Assembly (NCBI RefSeq): GCF_025717535.1
Contig: NZ_JAJIRO010000005.1
Coordinates: 310,001-374,000 of the forward strand
Length of the DNA: 64,000 nt
Direction: 5' to 3'
From: Paucibacter sp. Y2R2-4
Lineage (GTDB): Bacteria > Pseudomonadota > Gammaproteobacteria > Burkholderiales > Burkholderiaceae_C
Under the pieces are notes generated by a model that was given only the letters and a program-made list of their open reading frames with translations, was not told the origin of the DNA and made no database searches. This document shows positions 53,898 to 63,490 of the stretch, in pieces (within the stretch, counting starts at the first letter, position 1; each line of letters begins with the position of its first letter). The position numbers and the translations under genes are program-made.

Positions 53898-55091
53898 TCA
53901 CTTGTTCAGCAGCATGCGGGCGGCGGCGCCGTCCAGTGCGTCTTTGGGGCTTTGCAAGCCATTGGTGATGGCTTCCAGGGCCGCGTCCATGGCGGTCCAG
54001 AAGCGCCCCACCTCGGGGATGTTGGGGATGGCTTCGCCGAGGCGGGCGTTCTCCATGCTGGCGCGAATCAAGGGGTTGACCGACAGCTCGGCGTAGAAGG
54101 CCTTGTTGGCGGGCACGCCGATGGGCACATCGGCGTCCAGCACCTTCAAGGCTTCAGGGCGCATCAAATGGTTCTCGATGAACTCACGGGCGATGTCTTT
54201 CTGCTGGCTGGGGGCGGCGATCATGCAGCCGAGCACGCCAACAAAAGGCTTGGAGGGCTTGCCGGCGAGCACCGCCGGAATCGGCGCCACGCCGAAGTCG
54301 ATCTTGGCCTTTTTGGCGTTCTCCCAGGCCCAGGGGCCAGAGATCATCATCGCCACCTCGCCCTTGGCGAAGCCGCTTTCCATTTCGGCATAGCGGGCGC
54401 CCTTGGGCATATGGCCGCCTTGCAACAGCCGGGCAATCATCTCGGCACCGGCCAGGGCGCCGGCATTGTTGACACCCACTTGGCTGGCATCGAACTCGCC
54501 CTTGGCATCGCGGCCAAAGATCTGCCCGCCGGCGCCGGCCAAGATCGACCAGCTGAAAAAGCTCTTGTTGTAGTCCCACAAAACCGCGTGCTTGCGGCCG
54601 CCGGACTCGGCCTGCAGCTTTTTGTCCAGGGCGATCAGCTCTTCAAAGCTGGCCGGGGGCTTGGGCACCAGGGCTTTGTTGTAAATCAGGCCGGTGGTTT
54701 CGATGGCGATGGGGTAGCCCCAGAGCTTGCCCTGGTAGGCAAAGGCCTTCCAGGCGGTGTCTTCCACTTCGGCATAGAGCTTTTTGCTGGGGCGCAGCGG
54801 CGTCAGCAGGCCGGACTTGGCCCATTCACCGACCCGGTCATGCGGCCAGCAAAAAATGTCAGGCCCCTTGCCGGCGCCGGCGGCCTGCTGGAACTTGTCG
54901 GTGGCGTCCACCGGGTGTTCGACCACGACCTTGACGCCGGAGGCTTGCTCAAAGGCGTTGCCCACCTTTTGCAAGCCGTTGTAGGCCTTGTCGCCATTGA
55001 TCCAAACCAAGAGTTTGTGCGGTGTGGCGGCGTGGGCGGCCAAGCTAGCGCCCAGGCCCAGCAGCAGGGCCCCAAGTCGTGTGGGCCTCAT
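53898..55091 (-). CDS. malE: Maltose/maltodextrin-binding periplasmic protein MalE
   Basis: A 397-residue binding protein with signal peptide (LGALLLGLGASLAAHA) and close similarity to E. coli MalE: KLLVWINGDKAYNGLQKVG, VEHPVDATDKFQQAA, GPDIFCWPHDRVGEWA, YPIAIETTGLIYNK and the late GPWAWENAKKA. It captures maltodextrins in the periplasm and hands them to MalFG. Its ATG overlaps the malK stop (ATGA, 55088-55091). Confidence 0.93.
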   Translation of the reverse strand: MRPTRLGALLLGLGASLAAHAATPHKLLVWINGDKAYNGLQKVGNAFEQASGVKVVVEHPVDATDKFQQAAGAGKGPDIFCWPHDRVGEWAKSGLLTPLRPSKKLYAEVEDTAWKAFAYQGKLWGYPIAIETTGLIYNKALVPKPPASFEELIALDKKLQAESGGRKHAVLWDYNKSFFSWSILAGAGGQIFGRDAKGEFDASQVGVNNAGALAGAEMIARLLQGGHMPKGARYAEMESGFAKGEVAMMISGPWAWENAKKAKIDFGVAPIPAVLAGKPSKPFVGVLGCMIAAPSQQKDIAREFIENHLMRPEALKVLDADVPIGVPANKAFYAELSVNPLIRASMENARLGEAIPNIPEVGRFWTAMDAALEAITNGLQSPKDALDGAAARMLLNK

Positions 55092-56191
55092 GCCGGCACC
55101 CCGGCCAGGCGAGTGAAGGCCAGGCCTGCCGCATCAAAGACATAGCAGGCTTCGGGCGGCATGCTCAGGCGAATGTCTTGGCCGGCCTTGATGCGGGTGC
55201 GGCCGTCAAACTCGCAGGTGAGGGCATCTTCCACGCCAGGGTAGGCGCAGTAAGCATGGGTGGCGCTGCCGAGTGACTCGACAAAGGTCACCGTGCACTG
55301 AATCGGGTTGAGCTCGCCGCCGACGACAAAGTGCTCAGGCCGCAGGCCCAGGGTGACTTTGTCGCCGGGCTTGCCGCGCGCGGCGTTGACGGCAGCGCGC
55401 ACCACCGCGCCACTGGCCAGACGCAGGCTGGCGCCTTCGGCGCTGGCTTCCACCAACTCGGCCTGCAAGAAGTTCATCTTGGGCGAGCCGATGAAGCCGG
55501 CCACAAAGAGATTGACCGGGTGCTCGTACAGCTCCAGCGGCGTGCCCACCTGTTCGATCTTGCCGGCCGACAAGACCACGATGCGGTCCGCCAGCGTCAT
55601 CGCCTCCACTTGATCATGGGTGACGTAGACCATGGTGGTCTTCAAGTCTTCATGCAGCTTGGCGAACTCATAGCGCATGCGCACCCGCAGCGCCGCGTCC
55701 AAGTTGGAGAGCGGCTCATCGAACAAAAAGACCTCGGGCTTGCGCACGATGGCGCGGCCAATCGCTACGCGTTGGCGTTGGCCGCCGGACAGATCTTTGG
55801 GCTTGCGGTCCAAGAGATGCTCGATGTGCAAGATCTTGGCCGCGCTCTTCACCGCGGCATCAATCTCGGCCGGCGGCACCTTGGCCAGCTTCAGGCCAAA
55901 AGCCATGTTGTCGTACAGATTCATATGCGGGTAGAGCGCATAACTCTGAAACACCATGGCAATGCCGCGCTCGGCCGGCGGCACCTCATTGACCAAGCGG
56001 CCGCCGATGCGCAGCTCGCCGCCGGTGATTTCTTCCAGGCCGGCAATGGTGCGCAAGAGGGTGGACTTGCCACAGCCCGAGGGGCCGACAAAAACCATGA
56101 ACTCGCCGTCGCGGATTTCAAGGTCGATCCTGTGCAGGATCTTGACGTCGCCATAGGCCTTGGCCACGCCGCTCAGCTGAACATCTGCCAC
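55088..56191 (-). CDS. malK: Maltose/maltodextrin ABC transporter ATPase MalK
   Basis: A 367-residue ATPase of the maltose-type importer. Walker A GPSGCGKST, signature LSGGQRQRVAIGRA, Walker B VFLFDEP, switch His in VTHDQVEAM, then a C-terminal regulatory OB-fold (about 240-367). The start is GTG 56191 (MADVQLSGVAKAYG), supported by GGAGA six bases upstream and by alignment with MalK; the frame is open 29 codons earlier. It is first in the leftward operon malK-malE-malF-malG-GH13 and divergent from glgP. Confidence 0.92.
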   Translation of the reverse strand: MADVQLSGVAKAYGDVKILHRIDLEIRDGEFMVFVGPSGCGKSTLLRTIAGLEEITGGELRIGGRLVNEVPPAERGIAMVFQSYALYPHMNLYDNMAFGLKLAKVPPAEIDAAVKSAAKILHIEHLLDRKPKDLSGGQRQRVAIGRAIVRKPEVFLFDEPLSNLDAALRVRMRYEFAKLHEDLKTTMVYVTHDQVEAMTLADRIVVLSAGKIEQVGTPLELYEHPVNLFVAGFIGSPKMNFLQAELVEASAEGASLRLASGAVVRAAVNAARGKPGDKVTLGLRPEHFVVGGELNPIQCTVTFVESLGSATHAYCAYPGVEDALTCEFDGRTRIKAGQDIRLSMPPEACYVFDAAGLAFTRLAGVPA

Positions 56192-56329
56192 ATCGGTCTC
56201 CGTGTGAAGGCGCACAAAGTGCTGCGACTTCTTTTGTTTGTCTATTGGTGTGCGGTGATTCTGATGGAGGCGCCGCAAGCCCAGCGCGGGCTTGTGACGC
56301 CTTATTTGTAGGCAATATACCGTTGAAAA

Positions 56330-56344
56330 TGTAGTTCAACAACA
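56330..56344. promoter_or_regulatory. HexR-like site TGTAGTTCAACAACA near malK
   Basis: It matches TGTAGTCAAACTACA at 12 of 15 positions, with a perfect left arm. It lies about 140 bases upstream of the malK start, on the malK side of the divergent region. Confidence 0.5.
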
Positions 56345-56416
56345 GCGTTAACACCCAAGTTGTGGCTTGAAAAGCCCAAAAGACATGGGTGAAGCAAAAA
56401 TTCAGGGCTTTCCATA

Positions 56417-56431
56417 TGTAGTCAAACTACA
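56417..56431. promoter_or_regulatory. Perfect HexR-like palindrome TGTAGTCAAACTACA
   Basis: TGTAGT and ACTACA are perfect 6-bp arms around CAA. It sits 104 bases before the chosen glgP start. It is the best copy of a motif also seen upstream of both glucokinases and the TonB receptor, so one regulator probably controls uptake and breakdown of alpha-glucans. Confidence 0.7.
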
Positions 56432-56520
56432 CAAATCGCAAAGACTGGGCGATACTTTGCATCAAGCGACAGACCACGCGTCGCAAGCAGACCTACTTGG
56501 CCTTTTGCGGCCACCCGACC

Positions 56521-59067
56521 ATGTTCAATGTCTTTGCAAAAAAACCAGCCACGGCCATGAATCAAGCTTCTCGCTCCGCTCCGGATTCTTCAGCCTCTCA
56601 TCAAGCCCTGCTGGCCCAGTTTGAGTTGGCCTACCAGCGCGAGTTGGCGCAAGCGGCTCAGCCGCAGGCTGGCACATCCGCGACCTTGGCTCTGCGTGCA
56701 GCCGCCACGGCCGCGCGCTCGCTGCTGGCCGAACGCTGGGCGCAAACCCAGGCCGAAGATGCGGCGCGTGGCAGCGCGCATCCGGTGCGTCGGGTGCACT
56801 ACCTGTCGATGGAGTTCTTGATGGGCCGCGCGCTGTCCAATGCTTTGGCGGCGCTGGGTCTGGAGGCGGATTTGAGCCGCGTCTTGGCGGGCCAGGGCCA
56901 AAGCCTGGGTCAGGTGCTGGAGCGTGAGCCCGATGCAGCGCTGGGCAATGGCGGTCTGGGTCGCTTGGCTGCTTGCTTCTTGGATTCATTCGCGGAGCTG
57001 GGCTTGCCGTCTTTTGGCTATGGCCTGCGCTACCAATACGGCATGTTTGCTCAGGCGATCCAAGATGGGCGCCAGGTCGAGGCGCCCGATGACTGGATGC
57101 GCCACGGCGCGCCGTGGGAAGTGCCGCGCGCTGAAGTGCGCTACGCCGTGGGCTTTGGTGGTCGGGTGCAGGTGGACGAGGGTGGCCAGCGCCGCTGGTT
57201 GCCCAGCGAAATGCTGGAAGCGCAAGCCTTTGACTTCATCGTGCCTGCGCATCACAGCCCGCGCGTCTCGACCCTGCGCCAATGGCATGCCAGCGCGGCC
57301 CAGCCGATTGACTTCAAGGCCTTCTGCCAAGGCGACTATGCCGGCGCCGCCCGCCACCGCGTGGCTGCCGATGCGCTGAACTGGGTTTTGTACCCCGATG
57401 ACAGCAGCGACGCCGGCCGCGAGTTGCGCCTGAAGCAAGAAGCCTTCTTGGTCAGCGCCTCGCTGCAAGACGTGATTGCGCGCCATCTGCGCGAGGCCGG
57501 CAGTCTGCAAGGCCTGGGCCTGGCCAATGCCATCCATTTGAACGACACCCATCCGGCCTTGGCGCCGGCCGAGTTGATGCGCTTGCTGATGGACGAGCAG
57601 GGCCTGGGCTGGGATGAGGCCTGGGCCATCACCCGCCAAGCGGTGTCTTACACCAATCACACGCTGATGCCCGAGGCGCTGGAAACCTGGCCGGTGCGCA
57701 TGTTCGAGGCCTTGCTGCCGCGTCACCTGGAAATCATTTACGAGATCAACAGCCGTTTCCTGGCCGAGGTGCGCGCCAAGTTCCCGGGCGACGATGCGCT
57801 GCTCTCGCGCGTGTCCTTGATCGATGAGGGTCAGCAGCATGGTGGCGAGCGCCGCGTGCGCATGGCGGCCTTGTCCATCGTGGCCTCGCACCGCGTCAAC
57901 GGCGTGGCCGCGCTGCACTCCGCGCTGATGGTGCAAACCATTTTTGCGGACTACGCCGCCATCTTCCCGGACCGTTTCCATAACGTCACCAATGGTGTGA
58001 CGCCGCGCCGCTGGCTGGCTCAGGCCAATCCGCAGCTGGCCAGTCTCTTGGATGCACGCATTGGCCAGGGTTGGCGCCAGGATCTGGCCGAGCTGCGCCA
58101 CTTGACGCCGGCGGCCTCGGACGCCGCCTTCCAGCAGCAGTTCAGCGCCGTCAAGCGCGCCAACAAGCAGCGCCTGGCCGACTTGATTCGCCGCGAGTTG
58201 GGGCTACAGGTGAATGTGGACAGCCTCTTTGATGTGCAGATCAAGCGCATCCACGAATACAAGCGCCAGCTGCTCAACATCCTGCATGTGGTGGCGCGCT
58301 ACCAGGCCATCGTGGCCAATCCGGAGGGCGTGGACGGCAAGCCCTGGGTGCCGCGCACCGTCATCATCGCGGGCAAGGCGGCCTCGGCCTATGTCACGGC
58401 CAAGTCCATCATTCAGCTGGCCCATGATGTGGCGCGTGTGGTCAATAGCGACCCGCGTGTGGGTGACAAGCTCAAGCTGGTCTATCTGCCGAATTACGGC
58501 GTCTCGCTGGCCGAGGTGATCATTCCGGCGGCCGATTTGTCGGAGCAGATCTCCACCGCCGGCACCGAGGCCTCCGGCACCGGCAATATGAAGTTCGCCC
58601 TCAACGGCGCGCTGACCATAGGCACCTGGGACGGCGCCAATATCGAGATGGCCGAGGCCATGGGTGTGGAGAATATGTTCGTCTTCGGCCTGCGCACCGA
58701 GGTCGTCGCGCAGATCAAGGCGCTGGGCTACGACCCGCGCCTGTATGCGGAGCAAAACGCGCAGCTGCAGCGCGTGATTCAAAGCATTGCCGAGGGTGAG
58801 TTTTCCTCCGGTGATGCGCAGCGTTATCGCGCGCTGACCGAGATGCTCTTGAACCGCGACGCCTACCTGCTGATGGCCGACTTTGCCGCCTATGTGGACA
58901 AGCAAGCCGAGGTGGATGCGCTCTATCGCCAGCCCGATGCCTGGCTGCAACGCGCGGTTTTGAATGTGGCCGGCATGGGCGACTTCTCCAGTGACCGCAC
59001 CATCGCCGAGTATGTCGAGCGCGTCTGGTCCGTGAAGAGCTTGGGCCTGAATCTGCCGCGCGCCTGA
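56521..59067 (+). CDS. glgP: Glycogen/maltodextrin phosphorylase
   Basis: PLP enzyme (GT35) that releases glucose 1-phosphate from alpha-1,4-glucans. About 848 residues from ATG 56521 (56557 or TTG 56497 are alternatives, none with a good ribosome site). The conserved VHYLSMEFLMGRAL, EPDAALGNGGLGRLAACFLDS, HLNDTHPALAPAELMR and EASGTGNMKFALNGA are present; the last holds the PLP Lys. The operon continues closely into glgB (5-base gap), glgX and malQ. Confidence 0.93.
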   Translation: MFNVFAKKPATAMNQASRSAPDSSASHQALLAQFELAYQRELAQAAQPQAGTSATLALRAAATAARSLLAERWAQTQAEDAARGSAHPVRRVHYLSMEFLMGRALSNALAALGLEADLSRVLAGQGQSLGQVLEREPDAALGNGGLGRLAACFLDSFAELGLPSFGYGLRYQYGMFAQAIQDGRQVEAPDDWMRHGAPWEVPRAEVRYAVGFGGRVQVDEGGQRRWLPSEMLEAQAFDFIVPAHHSPRVSTLRQWHASAAQPIDFKAFCQGDYAGAARHRVAADALNWVLYPDDSSDAGRELRLKQEAFLVSASLQDVIARHLREAGSLQGLGLANAIHLNDTHPALAPAELMRLLMDEQGLGWDEAWAITRQAVSYTNHTLMPEALETWPVRMFEALLPRHLEIIYEINSRFLAEVRAKFPGDDALLSRVSLIDEGQQHGGERRVRMAALSIVASHRVNGVAALHSALMVQTIFADYAAIFPDRFHNVTNGVTPRRWLAQANPQLASLLDARIGQGWRQDLAELRHLTPAASDAAFQQQFSAVKRANKQRLADLIRRELGLQVNVDSLFDVQIKRIHEYKRQLLNILHVVARYQAIVANPEGVDGKPWVPRTVIIAGKAASAYVTAKSIIQLAHDVARVVNSDPRVGDKLKLVYLPNYGVSLAEVIIPAADLSEQISTAGTEASGTGNMKFALNGALTIGTWDGANIEMAEAMGVENMFVFGLRTEVVAQIKALGYDPRLYAEQNAQLQRVIQSIAEGEFSSGDAQRYRALTEMLLNRDAYLLMADFAAYVDKQAEVDALYRQPDAWLQRAVLNVAGMGDFSSDRTIAEYVERVWSVKSLGLNLPRA

Positions 59068-59072
59068 ACCCC

Positions 59073-61322
59073 ATGTTGAGCCCGGCCGAAGTCGATGCGC
59101 TATTGGCGGCGCGGCACGCAGACCCCTTCTCCGTCTTGGGTCTGCATGCCGATGCGGCCGGCCGCCTGTGGCTGCGCGCCTTGCTGCCGGGCGCGTTGTC
59201 GGTCGAGGTGCTCGACGCCGCCAGCGGCAAGCCGGTCGCAGCTTTGAAACTTCGCCATGCGGGCGGCTTGTTCGAAGCGCCGATGGGGCGCCGCCGCAAG
59301 CGTTTTGACTATCGGCTGGCGGTGCGCTGGTCGGCGGATGAGGCCGAGCAGATCCTTGCCGACACCTATGCCGATGCCTATGCCTACGGCCCGCAATTGG
59401 CAGAGCCAGAGCTGCAACGCTTTGCCCAAGGCCAGCATCCGCGTCCCTTCGAGTTGCTGGGCGCGCATCCGCTGACGCAGACCGACGCCGGCGGCGAGCT
59501 GGCCGGTGTGTGCTTTGCCGTTTGGGCGCCGCATGCGCAGCGGGTTAGCGTGGTCGGCTGCTTCAATGCCTGGGACGGGCGCCGCCACCCGATGCGCAAG
59601 CGCCATGAGGCGGGTGTGTGGGAGATCTTTGTGCCGCAGGCGGCTGTGGGCGATCTCTACAAATTCGAGCTGCTGGGCCCGGCGGGCGAACTCATGCCGC
59701 TGAAGGCCGACCCCTATGCTCGCGCCGCCCAGCTGCGGCCCGAGACCGCCAGCATCGTGGCTGCGCCCTTGCGCCCGCCGCAGCGCCTGCCGGCGGAACG
59801 CGCGCAGGCGAACGCGCGCCGGGCGCCGGTGACCATTTACGAAGTGCATGCCGCTTCCTGGCGGCGCGGTGCGGCGCAGTTCCCCACATGGGATGAGCTG
59901 GCGGCCGAGCTGCCCGCCTATGCGGCGGACCTGGGCTTCACCCATCTGCAGCTGATGCCTATCAGCGAGCATCCTTTTGACGGCTCTTGGGGCTATCAAA
60001 CCCTGGGCCTGTTTGCGCCCAGTGCTCGTTTCGGCCCACCCGAGGGCTTTGCGCGTTTTGTGCAGGCCTGCCACCAGCGCGGCTTGGGCCTGCTGCTGGA
60101 CTGGGTGCCCGCGCATTTCCCCAGCGACGCCCATGGCTTGGCTCGCTTCGATGGCACGCCGCTGTTTGAATACGCCGATCCGCGCGAAGGCTTTCATCGC
60201 GACTGGAACACCCTGATCTACAACTTCGCCCAGCCACAAGTGCGCCAGTTCCTGGCAGGCAATGCGCTGTACTGGGCTGAGCGCTGGGGCGTGGATGGGC
60301 TGCGGGTGGATGCGGTGGCTTCCATGCTGTACCGCGACTACTCGCGCCCGGCCGGTGAGTGGGTGCCGAATGTGCATGGCGGCAATCACAACCTGGAAGC
60401 CATCTCGCTGATGCGGCGCATCAATGAGCAGTTAGGCCTGGATGCGCCGGGCGCCATCACCGTGGCGGAGGAGTCGACCAGCTTCCCCGGTGTTTCGGCG
60501 CCGACCTCGGCGGGCGGCCTGGGCTTTCACTACAAATGGAATATGGGCTGGATGAACGACACCCTGCGCTATATGCAGGAGGACCCGATTCATCGGCGCT
60601 GGCATCATGACAAGATGACGTTTGGCCTGGTCTATGCCTTCAGTGAGAACTTTGTGCTGCCGATCTCGCATGACGAGGTGGTGCATGGCAAGGGCTCCAT
60701 GCTGGGCAAGATGCGCGGTCCGGCGGACGATGCCAGCCAGTGGCAGCAGTTTGCCAATTTGCGCGCCTACTACGGCTTTATGTGGGGTCACCCGGGCAAG
60801 AAGCTGCTGTTCATGGGCCAGGAGTTTGCGCAAAGCAGCGAATGGAATCATGAGGCCCAACTGCCCTGGGCCTTGCTGCAGGATGCGCGGCACGCCGGCG
60901 TACAGCGCCTGATTCGCGACCTCAACCAGCTCTACCGCACGCAGCCCGCCTTGCACCGGCTCGACTGCGAGGCTGCCGGCTTTGAATGGCTGCAGGCCGA
61001 GGACCGCGAGCAATCGGTGCTGGCCTGGTTGCGCAAGGATGAACAGAACGGAGAAGATGCCGCAGCGCCAGTGCTGGTGGTCTGCAACTTCACGCCGGTG
61101 CCGCGCATGGGCTACCGCCTGGGCGTGCCTGCAACGCCGGGCCTGGGCTGGAAAGAAGTTTTGAATACCGACTCCGCCCACTATGGCGGCAGCAATCTGG
61201 GCAATCTGGATCAGGTCTTGCAGCCCGAGGCGGTGGCAGCGCTTGGCCATGCCCAGTCCATCAGTCTGAATCTGCCGCCGCTGTCTTGTCTGTTCTTGAT
61301 GCCTACAGCTTTGAATTTCTGA
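59073..61322 (+). CDS. glgB: 1,4-alpha-glucan branching enzyme
   Basis: GH13 enzyme that makes alpha-1,6 branches in glycogen. The protein is 749 residues. Two N-terminal beta modules (the second a CBM48 with [20 protein letters not shown]) precede the barrel. Catalytic residues lie in [15 protein letters not shown] (Asp), [14 protein letters not shown] (Glu) and [11 protein letters not shown] (Asp), all typical of bacterial GlgB. It starts five bases after glgP. Confidence 0.94.
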   Translation: MLSPAEVDALLAARHADPFSVLGLHADAAGRLWLRALLPGALSVEVLDAASGKPVAALKLRHAGGLFEAPMGRRRKRFDYRLAVRWSADEAEQILADTYADAYAYGPQLAEPELQRFAQGQHPRPFELLGAHPLTQTDAGGELAGVCFAVWAPHAQRVSVVGCFNAWDGRRHPMRKRHEAGVWEIFVPQAAVGDLYKFELLGPAGELMPLKADPYARAAQLRPETASIVAAPLRPPQRLPAERAQANARRAPVTIYEVHAASWRRGAAQFPTWDELAAELPAYAADLGFTHLQLMPISEHPFDGSWGYQTLGLFAPSARFGPPEGFARFVQACHQRGLGLLLDWVPAHFPSDAHGLARFDGTPLFEYADPREGFHRDWNTLIYNFAQPQVRQFLAGNALYWAERWGVDGLRVDAVASMLYRDYSRPAGEWVPNVHGGNHNLEAISLMRRINEQLGLDAPGAITVAEESTSFPGVSAPTSAGGLGFHYKWNMGWMNDTLRYMQEDPIHRRWHHDKMTFGLVYAFSENFVLPISHDEVVHGKGSMLGKMRGPADDASQWQQFANLRAYYGFMWGHPGKKLLFMGQEFAQSSEWNHEAQLPWALLQDARHAGVQRLIRDLNQLYRTQPALHRLDCEAAGFEWLQAEDREQSVLAWLRKDEQNGEDAAAPVLVVCNFTPVPRMGYRLGVPATPGLGWKEVLNTDSAHYGGSNLGNLDQVLQPEAVAALGHAQSISLNLPPLSCLFLMPTALNF

Positions 61323-61324
61323 CC

Positions 61325-63472
61325 ATGCCCACCGATTCACTTTTGCCTGCTTCACTGGCGCCGGGTCGCCATGAACCCTTAGGCGCCACGCCGCGCGACG
61401 GCGGCGTGAATTTCGCCGTCTTCTCCGAGTCGGCCACGGCCATTGAGCTGTGCATTTTTGATGGCTCGGGCCAGCGCGAGCTGCGCCGCTATGCCTTGCA
61501 CGGGCCGGATGACGGCGTCTTCCATGGCTTTTTGCCGGGCTTGGCTGCGGGTCTGGTTTATGGCCTGCGTGCCCATGGGCCTTACAGCCCCGAGCATGGT
61601 CATCGCTTCAATGCTCACAAGCTCTTGCTTGACCCCTATGCCCGAGAGATCGTCGGCCACTTTGCCTGGGCACCCGAGCAACATGGCTATGAGCTGGGCC
61701 ACCCGGATGGGCCGCGCTCCTTCGACACCCGCGACAACGCCTTGCAAGCGCTGAAGGCCAGGGTGGCGCAGCCCTTGCCGGCCGACAGCAGCCCGCGACT
61801 GAATGCGCCGCGCCATGCCACCGCTGACTTGGTGCTGTACGAAGTGCATGTGAAGGGCTTCTCGCAGCAATTGCAGGCGGTGCCTGAGGCCCTGCGCGGC
61901 AGCTACGCCGGCTTGGCGCACCCCGCCTCGGTGGCGCACTTCAAGGCCCTGGGGGTCACCACCTTGTCCTTGCTGCCGGTGCACTTTCACATCGACGAGC
62001 CGCATCTGGCCGATCTGGGCAAGCCCAATTACTGGGGCTACAACACCTTAGGCTTTTTCAGCCCCGACCCGCGGCTGGCGCAGCGTGCGCATCGCGAGGA
62101 CCCGGCCGCCGTTCGCGAGGAGTTCCGCGCCATGGTGCGCGAGCTGCATGCGCAAGGCCTGGAGGTGGTGCTGGATGTGGTCTACAACCACACGCCCGAG
62201 GGCAATGAGTTCGGCCCAACCTTGAGTTTCAGAGGGCTGGACAACCGCAGCTACTACCGCTTGGTGTCTGACGACAAAAGCCGTTATGAAAACGTCAGCG
62301 CCTGCGGCAACACCTTGAACTGCGCCCACCCGCGCGTGGCCCAGCTGGTGCTGGACTCGCTGCGCTACTGGGTGAGCGAGATGGGCGTGGACGGTTTTCG
62401 CTTCGATCTGGCGCCGGTGCTGGGGCGCACGCACCATGGCTTTGAACCGCAAGCCGCCTTCTTCACCGCTTTGCGTCAGGACCCGGTGCTGGCCCAGGTG
62501 CATTTGATCTCCGAGCCCTGGGATGCCGGGCATGAGGGCTACCAGGTCGGCCGCTTCCCCGGGCGGTTTTTGGATTGGAACGACAAGTTCCGCGATGCGG
62601 TGCGCGGCTATTGGCTGCGCTCGCAGCAGCCCAGCGTCAGCCGCGGTGAGTTGGCGCGGCGCTTCATGGCCTCCAGCGATTTGTTCCACCATGGCGCGCG
62701 CCGGCCCACCGCTTCGGTGAACTTTGTCTCTGTGCATGACGGTTATGTGCTGGCCGATGTGGTGAGCTATTCGCACAAGCACAACCACGCCAATGGCGAA
62801 AACAACCGCGATGGCCGCGACGGCGAACTCTGCGCCAATTTCGGCCATGAAGGCGCGAGCGAGGACGCCGCCATCCGCGCCACGCGCTTGCGGGTGCGCC
62901 GCGCGATGTTGGCCACTTTGCTGCTGGCCCAGGGCACGCCCATGCTTTGCGCGGGTGACGAGATCGGCAACAGCCAGGGCGGCAATAACAATGCCTACTG
63001 CCAAGACAATGCCATCACCTGGCTTGACTGGGCGCAGGCTGAGAGCGACACGCAAGCCTTTGTCGCCGCGCTGCTGGCGCTGCGCCGTGCCGAGCCCTTG
63101 CTGCGGCATGAGCAGTGGTTTGCCGCGGCTTCTGCAGATGCGGCTCAGGCCTCGGCGCCCAGCTTGCGCTGGTTCTCGCCGCGCGGTGCGGAGATGCAGC
63201 AGCACGACTGGTTTGATGCCTCGCAGTCGGCCTTCGCGGCGGTGTTTTTTGAAGCGCGCCAGCCTGTGGAGGCTGCAGCTGCGCCGCGCCTGATGGTCTT
63301 GTTCAACCCCGAGCCCGAGCCGCAGGCTTTTTCCTTTAGCCTAGGCGCATGGCGCTTGGTTCTGGACAGCAGTGGCGAGTTGCCCCTGGACTCGGTGGCT
63401 GAGTCCGACACATCCATCTTCACCCACCTGAATGTTCCCGCGCGCAGCCTCCTGGTGCTGCGCCATGTTTGA
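61325..63472 (+). CDS. glgX: Glycogen debranching enzyme
   Basis: GH13 isoamylase-type enzyme that hydrolyses alpha-1,6 branches of phosphorylase-trimmed glycogen. About 715 residues from ATG 61325, two bases after the glgB stop; the frame is open 13 codons earlier inside glgB. A CBM48 module ([19 protein letters not shown]) precedes the barrel. Catalytic residues are in [16 protein letters not shown] (Asp), LISEPWDAG (Glu) and [12 protein letters not shown] (Asp). [20 protein letters not shown] matches GlgX. Confidence 0.93.
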   Translation: MPTDSLLPASLAPGRHEPLGATPRDGGVNFAVFSESATAIELCIFDGSGQRELRRYALHGPDDGVFHGFLPGLAAGLVYGLRAHGPYSPEHGHRFNAHKLLLDPYAREIVGHFAWAPEQHGYELGHPDGPRSFDTRDNALQALKARVAQPLPADSSPRLNAPRHATADLVLYEVHVKGFSQQLQAVPEALRGSYAGLAHPASVAHFKALGVTTLSLLPVHFHIDEPHLADLGKPNYWGYNTLGFFSPDPRLAQRAHREDPAAVREEFRAMVRELHAQGLEVVLDVVYNHTPEGNEFGPTLSFRGLDNRSYYRLVSDDKSRYENVSACGNTLNCAHPRVAQLVLDSLRYWVSEMGVDGFRFDLAPVLGRTHHGFEPQAAFFTALRQDPVLAQVHLISEPWDAGHEGYQVGRFPGRFLDWNDKFRDAVRGYWLRSQQPSVSRGELARRFMASSDLFHHGARRPTASVNFVSVHDGYVLADVVSYSHKHNHANGENNRDGRDGELCANFGHEGASEDAAIRATRLRVRRAMLATLLLAQGTPMLCAGDEIGNSQGGNNNAYCQDNAITWLDWAQAESDTQAFVAALLALRRAEPLLRHEQWFAAASADAAQASAPSLRWFSPRGAEMQQHDWFDASQSAFAAVFFEARQPVEAAAAPRLMVLFNPEPEPQAFSFSLGAWRLVLDSSGELPLDSVAESDTSIFTHLNVPARSLLVLRHV

Positions 63473-63490
63473 GAAGAAAGCTCTGAGACG

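Larger units (their letters stand above)
56192..56520. promoter_or_regulatory. Divergent malK/glgP control region
   Basis: 329 AT-richer bases between two divergent operons. Two HexR-like sites lie here (56330-56344 and 56417-56431), one on each side of the middle. No gene is visible. Both operons probably start from promoters in this stretch. Confidence 0.65.
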
